Of a stretch of 64,000 bases of DNA, positions 42,612-50,689 are shown one piece after another. The translations under genes were made by a program, and so were the position numbers. Every line of letters starts with the position of its first letter. The stretch's first letter is position 1. The stretch spans positions 806,001-870,000 of the forward strand of contig NZ_CP121208.1 in assembly GCF_029625435.1 (NCBI RefSeq), given 5' to 3'. This DNA is from Arcanobacterium canis (lineage in GTDB: Bacteria > Actinomycetota > Actinomycetes > Actinomycetales > Actinomycetaceae). The notes under the pieces were generated by a model. It did no database searches and was not told where the DNA came from. It saw nothing but the letters and a program-made list of their open reading frames with translations.

Positions 42612-42797
42612 CGTGTGACGATGCAGAGGTAGCGTGAGCGCCAGTGTATCCTCAATTTTTCCCGATTGAAGTGTGGTAACGTGAATGACGCTGTGCGGAT
42701 GTCTCGATGTTAATTCTTCGAGCGGCGCAGTTCATTTGGAAAAATCGTCGTAACAGGGGCGCTAGGTGGCCACTGTGCGCAGGTAAGGAGCGCTCGT
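42612..42797 (+). promoter_or_regulatory. modA upstream region with stem-loop and 22-bp palindrome
   Basis: A candidate extended -10 (TGG plus TAACGT, 42677-42682) lies about 115 bp before modA. The expected leader folds into a stem (CTGTGC 42691-42696 with GCGCAG 42725-42730, inner CTCGA/TCGAG). An interrupted palindrome at 42759-42780 (GCGC-3-GTGGCCAC-3-GCGC) then precedes the ribosome binding site AAGGAG. It could be an operator or a leader switch for molybdenum control. Confidence 0.45.
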
Positions 42798-43583
42798 ATG
42801 AAATGGCTAAGCAAATCGAAGCTGCTCATTGCAGTCGGTGTTGTGATGGCGCTAGGTGCTTGTGGCCAGGTAAGTAGTGGTAAGTCGGCGTCGTCAACGA
42901 GCCCGGATGACCTCATCGTGTTCGGTGCAGCGTCACTCAACACAGTTCTGCCAGATATCGCTCAACAGGCATTTTCTCCTCAATCGTCGGGAACATCGGT
43001 GCGCTTCAATTTCAATGGTTCATCATCGTTGGTTGACCAAATGAGCAGTGGAGCGCCAGTGGATGTCCTGCTGACTGCTGACGAAAAGAACATGAAAAAT
43101 GCTGTGAGTAAGGGACTTGTTCGAGATCCACAAGTTTTCACGTCGAATACGCTGGTGCTGGTAGTTCCCAAGGCGAATCCCGCTGGAATCACGGGGTTTT
43201 CAACTTCGCAGCTTGACGGACGAAAAATTGTGACATGTGCCAAGCGGGTACCATGTGGCCGGGCGACGGACAAGCTGACGGCGTTAACGAAAACGACTAT
43301 CCATCCAGTCAGTGAAGAGCAATCTGTCACCGACGTCGTCGGCAAGGTGACGAGCGGAGAAGCGGATGCTGGCATTGTGTATAAAACCGATGCGAAATTA
43401 GCCGGAGACAAAGTGAAGACTTTCGAGATTCCGCGCTCGGATGAGGTTGTCAATCGGTATATGATTGCGGTGGCGAAAGACGCGCCGAATCCGCAGCAGG
43501 CTGCCAAATTTGTGGACTCAGTTCTCAGTACTCGAGGTCAGTCGCTCTTGCAAGAATATGGGTTCATGAAAGTGGCGAAGTAG
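42798..43583 (+). CDS. modA: Molybdate ABC transporter substrate-binding lipoprotein ModA
   Basis: The extracytoplasmic molybdate receptor is 261 residues long. The signal peptide ends in a lipobox (LGAC, Cys about residue 22), so it is a membrane-anchored lipoprotein. The core has DDLIVFGAASLNTVLPDIAQ, FNFNGSSSLVDQM and GAPVDVLLTADEKNM, typical ModA oxyanion-binding segments, and SGEADAGIVYKTDA later. AAGGAG precedes the ATG. It is followed after 3 bp by the fused permease-ATPase. Confidence 0.95.
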   Translation: MKWLSKSKLLIAVGVVMALGACGQVSSGKSASSTSPDDLIVFGAASLNTVLPDIAQQAFSPQSSGTSVRFNFNGSSSLVDQMSSGAPVDVLLTADEKNMKNAVSKGLVRDPQVFTSNTLVLVVPKANPAGITGFSTSQLDGRKIVTCAKRVPCGRATDKLTALTKTTIHPVSEEQSVTDVVGKVTSGEADAGIVYKTDAKLAGDKVKTFEIPRSDEVVNRYMIAVAKDAPNPQQAAKFVDSVLSTRGQSLLQEYGFMKVAK

Positions 43584-43586
43584 GCT

Positions 43587-45119
43587 GTGCCTTCGTTGTA
43601 CCCTCGTGTCCGTCGTCGTCTTGTCTACGCTCCGTGGCTCGCAATGCCGGCTGCCTTAGCGGCACTCTTTCTCATCATTCCGCTCATTGCTGTGATCAAC
43701 CGTGTCCCCTGGGAGAGTTTCGTCGATCTGATCGTTAACCCAAGCTCTCAAATGGCACTGTGGCTCTCTCTTCGTACCTGCCTGATCGCAACAATGATTA
43801 CGGTTCTTCTGGGTGTCCCGTTCGCGATGGTGATGGCGCGGACACGTCAGGAGTGGTGGGCACGCTTGTTGCGCATCGTGGTTCTTCTGCCCATGGTTTT
43901 GCCACCTGTCGTCGCTGGTTTGGCACTGCTCCTGGCGTGGGGGAGACATGGGCTGATCGGTAAATATCTCAATATCCTCGGTATTTCCGTAAGTTTCTCG
44001 ACGATCGCGGTGATCATTGCGCAAGTCTTCGTCTCCCTGCCGTTCCTGATTACATCGTTGGAAGGTGCGCTACGCGCTCAGGGTGAAGCGTATGAGGAAA
44101 CTGCCCGGGTATTGGGCGCGGGACGGTCTCGAACATTTTTCTCAGTCAGTTTGCCCTTAATGCTTCCGGCTCTAGTTTCTGGAATCGCTTTGAGTTTTGC
44201 ACGTTCGATGGGAGAGTTTGGCGCCACCATTACCTTCGCCGGCTCGCTCGAAGGCGTGACCCGGACGATGCCGCTGGAAATCTATCTTCAACGTGAAGTC
44301 AATACTGATCAGGCGTTGGCTCTCGCACTGGTGTTAATTCTCCTCGCGGTCGCGATGCTTGTGATTGCCAATAGTGCCAGCGCATTTCCTCGCACGTCAG
44401 CTGCACAGCCACACCACTGTGACGACGTTGTGGCTTGCGATATTCCTCAAATCGCGCGGCACAGTGATCGCAGCGCGCCTTCAATCACTGTTCATGCTCG
44501 CGTCGCGCAACGATCAGTCGATCTTGATCTCGAACTTGCCGGTGGCTCAGCGACTGCGGTGATGGGACCGAATGGTTCGGGCAAATCTACACTGTTGGGG
44601 CTCATTGCAGGAACCGTTGAACCCACCCAAGGCTCTGTGGAGTATGATCGACGTAGTCCGCGTGTCGTGTTGCTCCAACAAAATCCACTACTGTTCCCAC
44701 ACCTCAACGTTGTGAGAAATGTTGAATTCGGTTTAAGAGCGAGGGGAGAGAATCGCCAATCTGCTCGTGAACGGGCAATGCATGAACTGGAACTCGTGGG
44801 CATGTCAGCCTTTGCGAAGCGTGCGAGTTGGCAGCTTTCTGGCGGTCAGGCTCAACGTGTTGCCATTGCGCGTGCGATGGCAACGGATCCCGACGTTGTC
44901 CTCCTCGATGAACCATTCGCTGGCTTGGATGAATACACCACCGATCGTGTCCGTCAGGGCTTCCAACACAGGCTTTCTCATGAATCGGTGACGACGGTTC
45001 TTGTCACACACGATCCCGTTGATGCACAGTATCTTGCGCGTGACGTGGTGATTCTTCGACATGGGAGAATATGGCGTCGTTTTTCAGTGGAGGAACACTT
45101 CGGTGGTATTTCTCAATAG
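43587..45119 (+). CDS. modBC: Fused molybdate permease-ATPase ModBC
   Basis: One 510-residue polypeptide combines both other parts of the transporter. Residues about 1-265 are the ModB permease with five or six hydrophobic helices and the EAA-loop (EAYEETARVLGAGRSRTFFSVSLPL). Residues about 300-510 are a ModC-like ATPase with Walker A GPNGSGKST, signature LSGGQAQRVAIARA and Walker B VVLLDEPFAGLDE. The C-terminal molbindin (TOBE) domain of many ModC proteins is absent. The start is GTG. No frame change is visible, so the fusion is real in this sequence. Confidence 0.93.
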   Translation: MPSLYPRVRRRLVYAPWLAMPAALAALFLIIPLIAVINRVPWESFVDLIVNPSSQMALWLSLRTCLIATMITVLLGVPFAMVMARTRQEWWARLLRIVVLLPMVLPPVVAGLALLLAWGRHGLIGKYLNILGISVSFSTIAVIIAQVFVSLPFLITSLEGALRAQGEAYEETARVLGAGRSRTFFSVSLPLMLPALVSGIALSFARSMGEFGATITFAGSLEGVTRTMPLEIYLQREVNTDQALALALVLILLAVAMLVIANSASAFPRTSAAQPHHCDDVVACDIPQIARHSDRSAPSITVHARVAQRSVDLDLELAGGSATAVMGPNGSGKSTLLGLIAGTVEPTQGSVEYDRRSPRVVLLQQNPLLFPHLNVVRNVEFGLRARGENRQSARERAMHELELVGMSAFAKRASWQLSGGQAQRVAIARAMATDPDVVLLDEPFAGLDEYTTDRVRQGFQHRLSHESVTTVLVTHDPVDAQYLARDVVILRHGRIWRRFSVEEHFGGISQ

Positions 45120-45183
45120 ACGTGTTTTATTCTGTACTTTTCGTACCCAAGACATTGTCGATTATTGCTGAAAAGGAGGGCTG

Positions 45184-46230
45184 ATGCCTAGAGCACATGA
45201 GCAGTTGGGTCTCGTCGATTCATACGGACGTATTGCCCGCGATTTGCGAGTGTCATTGACTGACCGATGCAATCTTCGTTGTCAATATTGTATGCCCGCT
45301 GATGGCGTGGAATTCATGCCCACTGACCAAGTGTTAAGCGACGAAGAGGTCATTCGGCTCATCGGGCTAGCAGTGTGCGAGCTTGGGATCACTCGAGTGA
45401 GGTTCACCGGTGGGGAACCTCTGATGCGGCGTGGCCTCGAGGATATCGTGGCTGCCACAGCGACATTGCACACGCCCGACGGTGATCCCGTTGACATCTC
45501 ACTGACAACTAACGCGCTTGGACTGGATAAACGCGCGGCTCGCCTTCATGAAGCAGGACTTCGGCGAGTCAATATTTCTCTTGATTCAGCCACGCGGAGT
45601 GAATATACCAAACTGACGAGGCGAGACCGTTTTGACGATGCGATTGCTGGTATCCGCGAATCGATCCGGGTTGGCCTGTCGCCTGTCAAAATTAATACTG
45701 TGGTTATGCCAGGAATCAACGATCAGTCGGTTGAGGAGCTCGTGATGCTCGGTCTGGAATTAGGCGTAACGGTCCGATTCATTGAGTTTATGCCGATTGG
45801 AGTTCCTGGCGCGTGGCACAATTCTGATGTCATCTCAGCCCAAACCCTCCGAGCACGCTTGGCTGAGCATTTCACATTGACACCGAGCTCGATTGACCGT
45901 GGAAGCTCTCCTGCACAGGTGTGGGATATTGCTGGGGGTTCTTACCGCGGGGTCTCGCATCCAGCCGGACACATCGGATTCATCAGTTCTGTGACAGCGC
46001 CTTTCTGCGGCGACTGCGATCGCACTCGTTTAACTGCAGAGGGGAACGTACGCTCGTGCTTGTTTTCCGATGAGGAGACAAGTTTGCGCGATTTGATGCG
46101 ATCAGGGGCCAGTGATTCAGAACTTGCCCAAGTATGGCGTCAGACAATGTGGGGCAAACCCTTTGGGCATGAAATCAACACCCCAGGGTTTACCCCACCA
46201 ACTCGTCCGATGAGTGCCATCGGCGGATAA
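45184..46230 (+). CDS. moaA: GTP 3',8-cyclase MoaA
   Basis: This radical SAM enzyme starts molybdenum cofactor synthesis from GTP. The first cluster is C-x3-C-x2-C in DRCNLRCQYCMP (about 27-38), and GGEPL follows. The second cluster is in FCGDCDRTRLTAEGNVRSC (about 278-296). The protein ends in the functional double glycine (SAIGG). Length is 348. AAAGGAGG lies before the ATG. moaD follows after 12 bp. Confidence 0.97.
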   Translation: MPRAHEQLGLVDSYGRIARDLRVSLTDRCNLRCQYCMPADGVEFMPTDQVLSDEEVIRLIGLAVCELGITRVRFTGGEPLMRRGLEDIVAATATLHTPDGDPVDISLTTNALGLDKRAARLHEAGLRRVNISLDSATRSEYTKLTRRDRFDDAIAGIRESIRVGLSPVKINTVVMPGINDQSVEELVMLGLELGVTVRFIEFMPIGVPGAWHNSDVISAQTLRARLAEHFTLTPSSIDRGSSPAQVWDIAGGSYRGVSHPAGHIGFISSVTAPFCGDCDRTRLTAEGNVRSCLFSDEETSLRDLMRSGASDSELAQVWRQTMWGKPFGHEINTPGFTPPTRPMSAIGG

Positions 46231-46242
46231 CGAAAGGAAATA

Positions 46243-46491
46243 ATGAATATCGAGGTTCGATATTTTGCTGGAATAGCACAGGAGATAGGCACGACCGCTG
46301 AACAGGTTGAAGTCCCCGGTGATGTGAACATTGATGGATTGGTTGATATCTTGAGTGAACGTCATGGCGCGCACGCGACGCGTCAGTTCGGAGTGTGCGC
46401 CTTCCTTGTGGACGGTCGTGTCGTCGCTCGAGACGCTCAGCTCCCACTCAACGCAGTCGTTGATGTCCTTCCTCCTTTTGCCGGAGGGTGA
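46243..46491 (+). CDS. moaD: Molybdopterin synthase small subunit MoaD
   Basis: MoaD is a ubiquitin-like sulfur carrier of 82 residues ending in Gly-Gly (PPFAGG), the site adenylated by MoeB and converted to thiocarboxylate. It begins MNIEVRYFAGIAQEIGTTAEQ, typical of the family. AAAGGAAA precedes the ATG. It converges with the moaB-moaE fusion with 1 bp between the stops, so no terminator separates them. Confidence 0.95.
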   Translation: MNIEVRYFAGIAQEIGTTAEQVEVPGDVNIDGLVDILSERHGAHATRQFGVCAFLVDGRVVARDAQLPLNAVVDVLPPFAGG

Positions 46492-46492
46492 C

Positions 46493-47485
46493 CTAGGCCA
46501 TCCCTGACCACTGCGACGTCCCGTCAGAGAAATCTTGTTTTTTCCACACTGGCAGTTCAAGCTTGATACGGTTCACAAGTGTGTCAAGGGCCAAAAATGC
46601 TTCTTTTCGATGGGAAGCGCTCACAGCGGCACCAAGGGCGACATCTCCAATGTCGAGGTGGCCGACACGGTGCTGGACGGCGATGGCGTGGAGTCCGAAT
46701 TCCATCGCCACCTTCTGTGCAATGTCCGCTAACGTCGATGAAGCAGACGGATGTGCGCAATAGTCGATTCCATCGACACTTCGGCCGAGGTCATGGTTTC
46801 GTACGCGACCATTGAATACCAGAACTGCTCCTGCGGCATCATTCATCACAGACGCTTCGAGGCCGGCTAAATCAATGGGCTGTTCGCTCACATGAGCCGT
46901 TGTCACGATCCCCGCACCAGTTGAACGTTCAGTATTAAACGCCAATTGTGCAGTGACGCTCTCGTGTGAGTGGGGTGTGGACGTGGGTGGAATGACAGAG
47001 TGGTCGCCGTCGGTAAGTTGGTCAGCAATGTGTGTAAAAAGAGGAGCCACAGCGGTGATGCCTTCTGCGACACCGTTCGGAGATCCCGGCAAGGTGATGA
47101 TGCAGGAACGCGATTCACCGTCGTCGATGATTCCGGCGACTGAGCGAGTCATACACGCTGTGACGACCTTGGAACTGCGTCGAATGAGTTCCGGGATACC
47201 CGTGATTTCGAACGACAAGAGCGAACTCACCGCCTGTGGTGTCAGATCGCGACGGGTGATTCCAGTGCCGCCAGTGGTGACGATGATTGCAGCGCCGTTG
47301 TGCATCGCATCATAGATGGCACCCTGAACAGATTCGATTCCGTCTTCGACAACCGTGCTGAATACGACGTTGCCATGCTCAGCAAGGAGTTCGGCGCACA
47401 ACGGTCCCGATTTATCGATAGCGGCGCCTCGGCTGACGCGATCGGAAACAGTAATGACCCCAAATGTAATGTGTGACTTCGACAT
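46493..47485 (-). CDS. MoaB/Mog-MoaE fusion protein
   Basis: This 330-residue fusion joins two cofactor enzymes. Residues about 1-165 are a MoaB/Mog domain (molybdopterin adenylyltransferase type) with TTGGTGITRRDLTPQAV and ITLPGSPNGVAEG. Residues about 190-330 are MoaE, the large subunit of molybdopterin synthase, with GAVLVFNGRVRNHDLGRSV, VQHRVGHLDIGDVAL, SHRKEAFLALDTLVNRIK and the PVWKKQ motif. The start ATG has a -10 box 6 nt upstream and no ribosome binding site. It is the only cofactor gene here on the minus strand. Confidence 0.93.
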   Translation of the reverse strand: MSKSHITFGVITVSDRVSRGAAIDKSGPLCAELLAEHGNVVFSTVVEDGIESVQGAIYDAMHNGAAIIVTTGGTGITRRDLTPQAVSSLLSFEITGIPELIRRSSKVVTACMTRSVAGIIDDGESRSCIITLPGSPNGVAEGITAVAPLFTHIADQLTDGDHSVIPPTSTPHSHESVTAQLAFNTERSTGAGIVTTAHVSEQPIDLAGLEASVMNDAAGAVLVFNGRVRNHDLGRSVDGIDYCAHPSASSTLADIAQKVAMEFGLHAIAVQHRVGHLDIGDVALGAAVSASHRKEAFLALDTLVNRIKLELPVWKKQDFSDGTSQWSGMA

Positions 47486-47497
47486 GGGATAATCCTA
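47486..47497 (-). promoter_or_regulatory. Leaderless promoter of the moaB-moaE fusion
   Basis: On the minus strand TAGGAT (47492-47497) ends 6 nt before the ATG at 47485. No Shine-Dalgarno sequence lies between. The same geometry is seen for uppS, recO, the TrmH gene and glgC. Confidence 0.5.
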
Positions 47498-47546
47498 AAG
47501 TCTGAATGCTACCAGCGAAAATGCAGGCACCAAGGAGTTGCTTTTG

Positions 47547-48257
47547 ATGACACAAAATGATCGTTATGACCGCCATCTGAATCTTGCAGGATTTAATTCC
47601 GATGCGCAGGAAAAAATCGAGAACGCGCGAGTCGCGGTGATTGGGACGGGAGGCTTGGGCTCGCCAGTCCTTTTATATCTGGCTGCAGCTGGTATTGGAA
47701 CACTGGGGCTCATTGACAACGATTTGGTTGACACCTCGAATTTGCAACGTCAAGTCATTCATGACACTCCTCGTGCGGGGATGGAGAAGACTTTCAGCGC
47801 GGCGCAGTCGATTCGAGCGCTCAATCCGTCAGTTGAGGTTCTCGCCATGCAAAAGCAGCTCACGCCTCAAAACGCTCGTGAGACACTTGACTCCTACGAC
47901 ATCGTGGTTGACTGTTCCGATAATTTTCCAACGCGCTACCTAGTCGATGAGGTGTGTGAGTCACTGTCGATTCCCCACGTATGGGGAGCAGTCACTGCGT
48001 ACTACGGGCAGGTGAGCGTATTTGCCCACGACGGCAACTCACGCCTGCACGATCTTTACCCGTACACGGAAGATTTTTCACAATTGCCGTCACCGGCAGA
48101 AAAAGGAACGTTCGGGCCGATGTGCGGCATGGTTGGTTCCCTCATGGCAGGAGAGACCGTGAAAATGATCACGGGAATAGGCCAGCCACTTATCGGCAGA
48201 ATTGCCCTGATCGATACCGAATCTGGCACTCTTCGGACTGTCTCAATCAACAAATGA
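47547..48257 (+). CDS. moeB: MoeB/ThiF-like sulfur-carrier adenylyltransferase
   Basis: This E1-like enzyme activates the C-terminus of MoaD. NDRYDRHLNLAGFNSDAQEKI, the nucleotide motif GTGGLGSPVLLYLAAAGIG and DNDLVDTSNLQRQVIH are present, and the substrate loop is VDCSDNFPTRYLVDE. The two CxxC zinc pairs usual in MoeB are missing; only one Cys remains in TFGPMCGMVGSLMAGE. The rhodanese domain of many actinobacterial MoeZ proteins is also absent, leaving 236 residues. I use ATG 47547 with AAGGAG upstream; in-frame TTG codons (47538, 47544) are possible alternatives. Confidence 0.9.
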   Translation: MTQNDRYDRHLNLAGFNSDAQEKIENARVAVIGTGGLGSPVLLYLAAAGIGTLGLIDNDLVDTSNLQRQVIHDTPRAGMEKTFSAAQSIRALNPSVEVLAMQKQLTPQNARETLDSYDIVVDCSDNFPTRYLVDEVCESLSIPHVWGAVTAYYGQVSVFAHDGNSRLHDLYPYTEDFSQLPSPAEKGTFGPMCGMVGSLMAGETVKMITGIGQPLIGRIALIDTESGTLRTVSINK

Positions 48258-48266
48258 AAGCTCATT

Positions 48267-49481
48267 ATGAAGACTGTTGAAGAACATTTCTCAGATGTCT
48301 TGGCCCTTGCTCATCCGACACAGATTGAGTACGTCTCGCTGGAACAGGCATGGGGCCGTACTCTCGCAGCTAATCTCACCGCGCGTTATCCTGTCCCACC
48401 ATTTACCAACGCGGCAATGGACGGGTTCGCTGTGCGTTGCGATGACGTCAACGTTGGACAACCGCTGGCCGTCGTCGCTGACACTGCTGCCGGAGACAGT
48501 GCGGGTGAGTTAACTGAACCCGCAACTGCAGTACGCATCATGACTGGTGCGCCGATACCAGCCGGAGCTGACGCTGTTGTGAGAGTGGAAGATACCATCG
48601 ACGCCGAAAAGAACATGTTGCCAACAGCGCCCACTCAGGTGGTGCCAACCTCAAACGTCTTACGCGGAGCAAATGTGCGCTTCCAAGGCGAAGACGTTGC
48701 AGTCGGCGATCCTGTCCTTGAACGTGGCACACGTTTGTCTCCCACCCACGTGAGCGCACTCGCGAGCGTGGGATACGGGCAAGTGCCAGTTCACAAACGT
48801 GTGAGAGTGACGGTCATTTCCACCGGTCACGAATTGCGAGCACCGGGTGAGGACCTTCTGCCTGGGCAGATTCCCGATTCCAATAGCCTGCTTGTGGCGG
48901 GGCTGTTGCGCGAATGCCACGCCGACATCCATATTCGCTCTGTTGCCTCAGATCAGAACGGCACTTTTGCGGAGGCTTTCGACAAAGCGGCTGCGGAATC
49001 GGACCTGGTGATCACAACGGGTGGAGTGAGTATGGGGGCTTTCGACGTCGTGAAAGCGACGTTGACATCTCGTGGAATCGCTTTCGCTCCGGTGGCAATG
49101 CAACCCGGAAAACCGCAAGGATGGGGAAGTGCCGGAAAGACTGCGGTGCTATGTCTGCCGGGTAATCCTGTGAGTGTTTTTGTTTCAATGCAACTTTTCG
49201 CTCTCCCTCTGGTTCGTGCGATGCAGGGGGGAATCGTTGACGACGTGTACTGCCATACCGAAGTTGCCGCAGCTGGAACAGGATGGAAACACAAGATCGG
49301 CAGGACTCAGTTTATGCCCGCACGTATTCGTGATGGCCACATCTATCCAGCCTCCGCGGGAGGGTCAGGATCTCACCTTGTGGCCTCGTTACCGCGCGCT
49401 CATGTCCTTGCTATCACACCCGCTGACCACGGAAACGTCTGTGCTGGAGACGATGTTCGATTCCTGCGCTATGCCCTATGA
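48267..49481 (+). CDS. moeA: Molybdopterin molybdenumtransferase MoeA
   Basis: MoeA inserts molybdate into adenylylated molybdopterin. The 404-residue protein has TNAAMDGFAVRCDDV (domain II/III region), MTGAPIPAGADAVVRVEDT, and the catalytic domain with VISTGHELRAPGE, PDSNSLLVAGLL, TTGGVSMGAFDVVKATL and LPGNPVSVFVSMQLF. It follows moeB by 9 bp, and moaC starts just after its end. Confidence 0.96.
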   Translation: MKTVEEHFSDVLALAHPTQIEYVSLEQAWGRTLAANLTARYPVPPFTNAAMDGFAVRCDDVNVGQPLAVVADTAAGDSAGELTEPATAVRIMTGAPIPAGADAVVRVEDTIDAEKNMLPTAPTQVVPTSNVLRGANVRFQGEDVAVGDPVLERGTRLSPTHVSALASVGYGQVPVHKRVRVTVISTGHELRAPGEDLLPGQIPDSNSLLVAGLLRECHADIHIRSVASDQNGTFAEAFDKAAAESDLVITTGGVSMGAFDVVKATLTSRGIAFAPVAMQPGKPQGWGSAGKTAVLCLPGNPVSVFVSMQLFALPLVRAMQGGIVDDVYCHTEVAAAGTGWKHKIGRTQFMPARIRDGHIYPASAGGSGSHLVASLPRAHVLAITPADHGNVCAGDDVRFLRYAL

Positions 49482-49497
49482 CGAGAGAGATGGAAAA

Positions 49498-49989
49498 ATG
49501 AAATTCACCCATTTAGATTCACGCGGTGAAGCGTACATGGTCGATGTCACCGCAAAAACGCCCACGGTGCGTACAGCGACGGCGATTGGAAAAGTGGAGT
49601 GCTCGCCACAGGTCATGAACGCTCTACGCAACGGGACTGTCCCTAAAGGGGACGTCCTTGCGGTTGCGCGAATTGCAGGTCTTGCCGCGGCGAAAAAGGT
49701 TCCTGATCTCCTTCCGCTAGCCCACACGATCGCTGTGCATGGTGCTGAGGTGAAAGTCTCGCTTGAAGACACCCATGTGGCGCTGTCGGCGACAGTGCGC
49801 ACTGCGGACCGTACAGGCGTGGAAATGGAAGCGCTCACGGCGGTGAGTGTCGCTGCACTCGCGGTGGTCGATATGGTCAAAGGTGTTGACCGAAGTGCGC
49901 AAATCGCCCAGTGCATGATTGTGCATAAAGCGGGTGGACGTTCCGGTGAATGGTGGCGCGAGGGTTTTGAACCCGACGCTGAAGCATAA
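49498..49989 (+). CDS. moaC: Cyclic pyranopterin monophosphate synthase MoaC
   Basis: MoaC converts the MoaA product to cPMP. The 163-residue protein matches the family: KFTHLDSRGEAYMVDVTAKTPTVRTATA, GDVLAVARIAGLAAAKKVPDLLPLAHTI and GVEMEALTAVSVAALAVVDMVKGVDR with the conserved lysine. The usual PLCHPL segment reads PLAHTI, losing the Cys. The start is ATG 49498 because the family N-terminus begins there; the open frame continues upstream into moeA but is not homologous. Confidence 0.94.
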   Translation: MKFTHLDSRGEAYMVDVTAKTPTVRTATAIGKVECSPQVMNALRNGTVPKGDVLAVARIAGLAAAKKVPDLLPLAHTIAVHGAEVKVSLEDTHVALSATVRTADRTGVEMEALTAVSVAALAVVDMVKGVDRSAQIAQCMIVHKAGGRSGEWWREGFEPDAEA

Positions 49990-49991
49990 AA

Positions 49992-50025
49992 ATGGGTGGC
50001 GCGATCCGCGGATCGCGCCACCCAT
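49992..50025. terminator. 34-bp perfect palindrome between moaC and DUF6457 gene
   Basis: ATGGGTGGCGCGATCCG (49992-50008) is followed immediately by its exact complement (50009-50025). It lies between convergent genes, where the RNA would form a very stable hairpin on either strand. No U-tract. Confidence 0.8.
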
Positions 50026-50032
50026 GTGACAC

Positions 50033-50326
50033 TTATGAACGAGTGACAGTGCCTTCACTGGCAACAAATTCTTTTGCACGTAGCTCGAGACGTGCGACGA
50101 CGTCGTCGATATCGGCGCTGGGATCGCTCGCGGCTAAGTAGCCGACGAGGAAAGCGGTGAGGGGAGCGCCGGGGCGGGATGGCCCGTGAGCAACTGTGGA
50201 AATCAGTTGCAGAAGTGGCCCCTGGACCTTCTCAATTGTGTCGTGGGGAAGTTTGAGTTCAGCTGATACCGTGCGGAGCCAACGGTTCATACGTGCCATT
50301 TTTTCTGGGTCATCGTGTCGAGGCAC
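50033..50326 (-). CDS. DUF6457-like small protein
   Basis: This 97-residue protein has KMARMNRWLRTVSAELKLP and VAHGPSRPGAPLTAFLVGYLA, resembling the DUF6457 domain found in actinobacteria next to, or fused with, MobA-type cofactor guanylyltransferases. The start is the GTG at 50326 with AAAGGAG at good spacing (on the minus strand); the open frame extends upstream without support. It overlaps no catalytic motif I know. Location in the molybdenum cluster supports a cofactor-related role, unproven. Confidence 0.75.
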   Translation of the reverse strand: MPRHDDPEKMARMNRWLRTVSAELKLPHDTIEKVQGPLLQLISTVAHGPSRPGAPLTAFLVGYLAASDPSADIDDVVARLELRAKEFVASEGTVTRS

Positions 50327-50327
50327 T

Positions 50328-50660
50328 TTATTTCTCCTTTTGAGTCGTTGAGGGAATCTGGTCAAGTTTGGTTTCTTTGAGCCATAACTGCATCTCTTCG
50401 GCTACGGCATCTTTGATCATGCGTCGTGGATCTAGGCCACGAGGAGAGAACGCGCTCAGAGCATCATTCAGGTCGCCCGTAGTGCTGTCACCTGCTTGGC
50501 GGTACTGAGCAGTTTGCTCACGAAGTTGTGCTGACCAACCACGAGCCTTCTCAATCGCACGTTGAAGGGCAAGGATTGCTTGTGCGGCACGCGATGGGCC
50601 AAGAACGATCACGCCCACAATAAGCAAAATAATGAACTCTGTGCCGCTAATGCCGAACAT
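50328..50660 (-). CDS. tatB: Twin-arginine translocase subunit TatB
   Basis: The 110-residue protein begins MFGISGTEFIILLIVGVIVLGPSRAAQAI. The N-terminal Glu, the membrane helix, the Gly-Pro hinge and the following amphipathic helix are typical of TatB. A charged, probably flexible C-terminus follows. TatB forms the substrate-receptor complex with TatC. Here it is separated from tatA-tatC by the whole reductase operon, on the opposite strand. The DUF6457-like gene starts next to its end. Confidence 0.87.
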   Translation of the reverse strand: MFGISGTEFIILLIVGVIVLGPSRAAQAILALQRAIEKARGWSAQLREQTAQYRQAGDSTTGDLNDALSAFSPRGLDPRRMIKDAVAEEMQLWLKETKLDQIPSTTQKEK

Positions 50661-50689
50661 TCGTAACCCCGATCCTTTGTGATTTGCGT

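Noticed and set aside
42612-42797. Moco or other known riboswitch before modA
   Set aside because: Structured, but I could not match the conserved Moco RNA elements; kept only as an unassigned leader structure.
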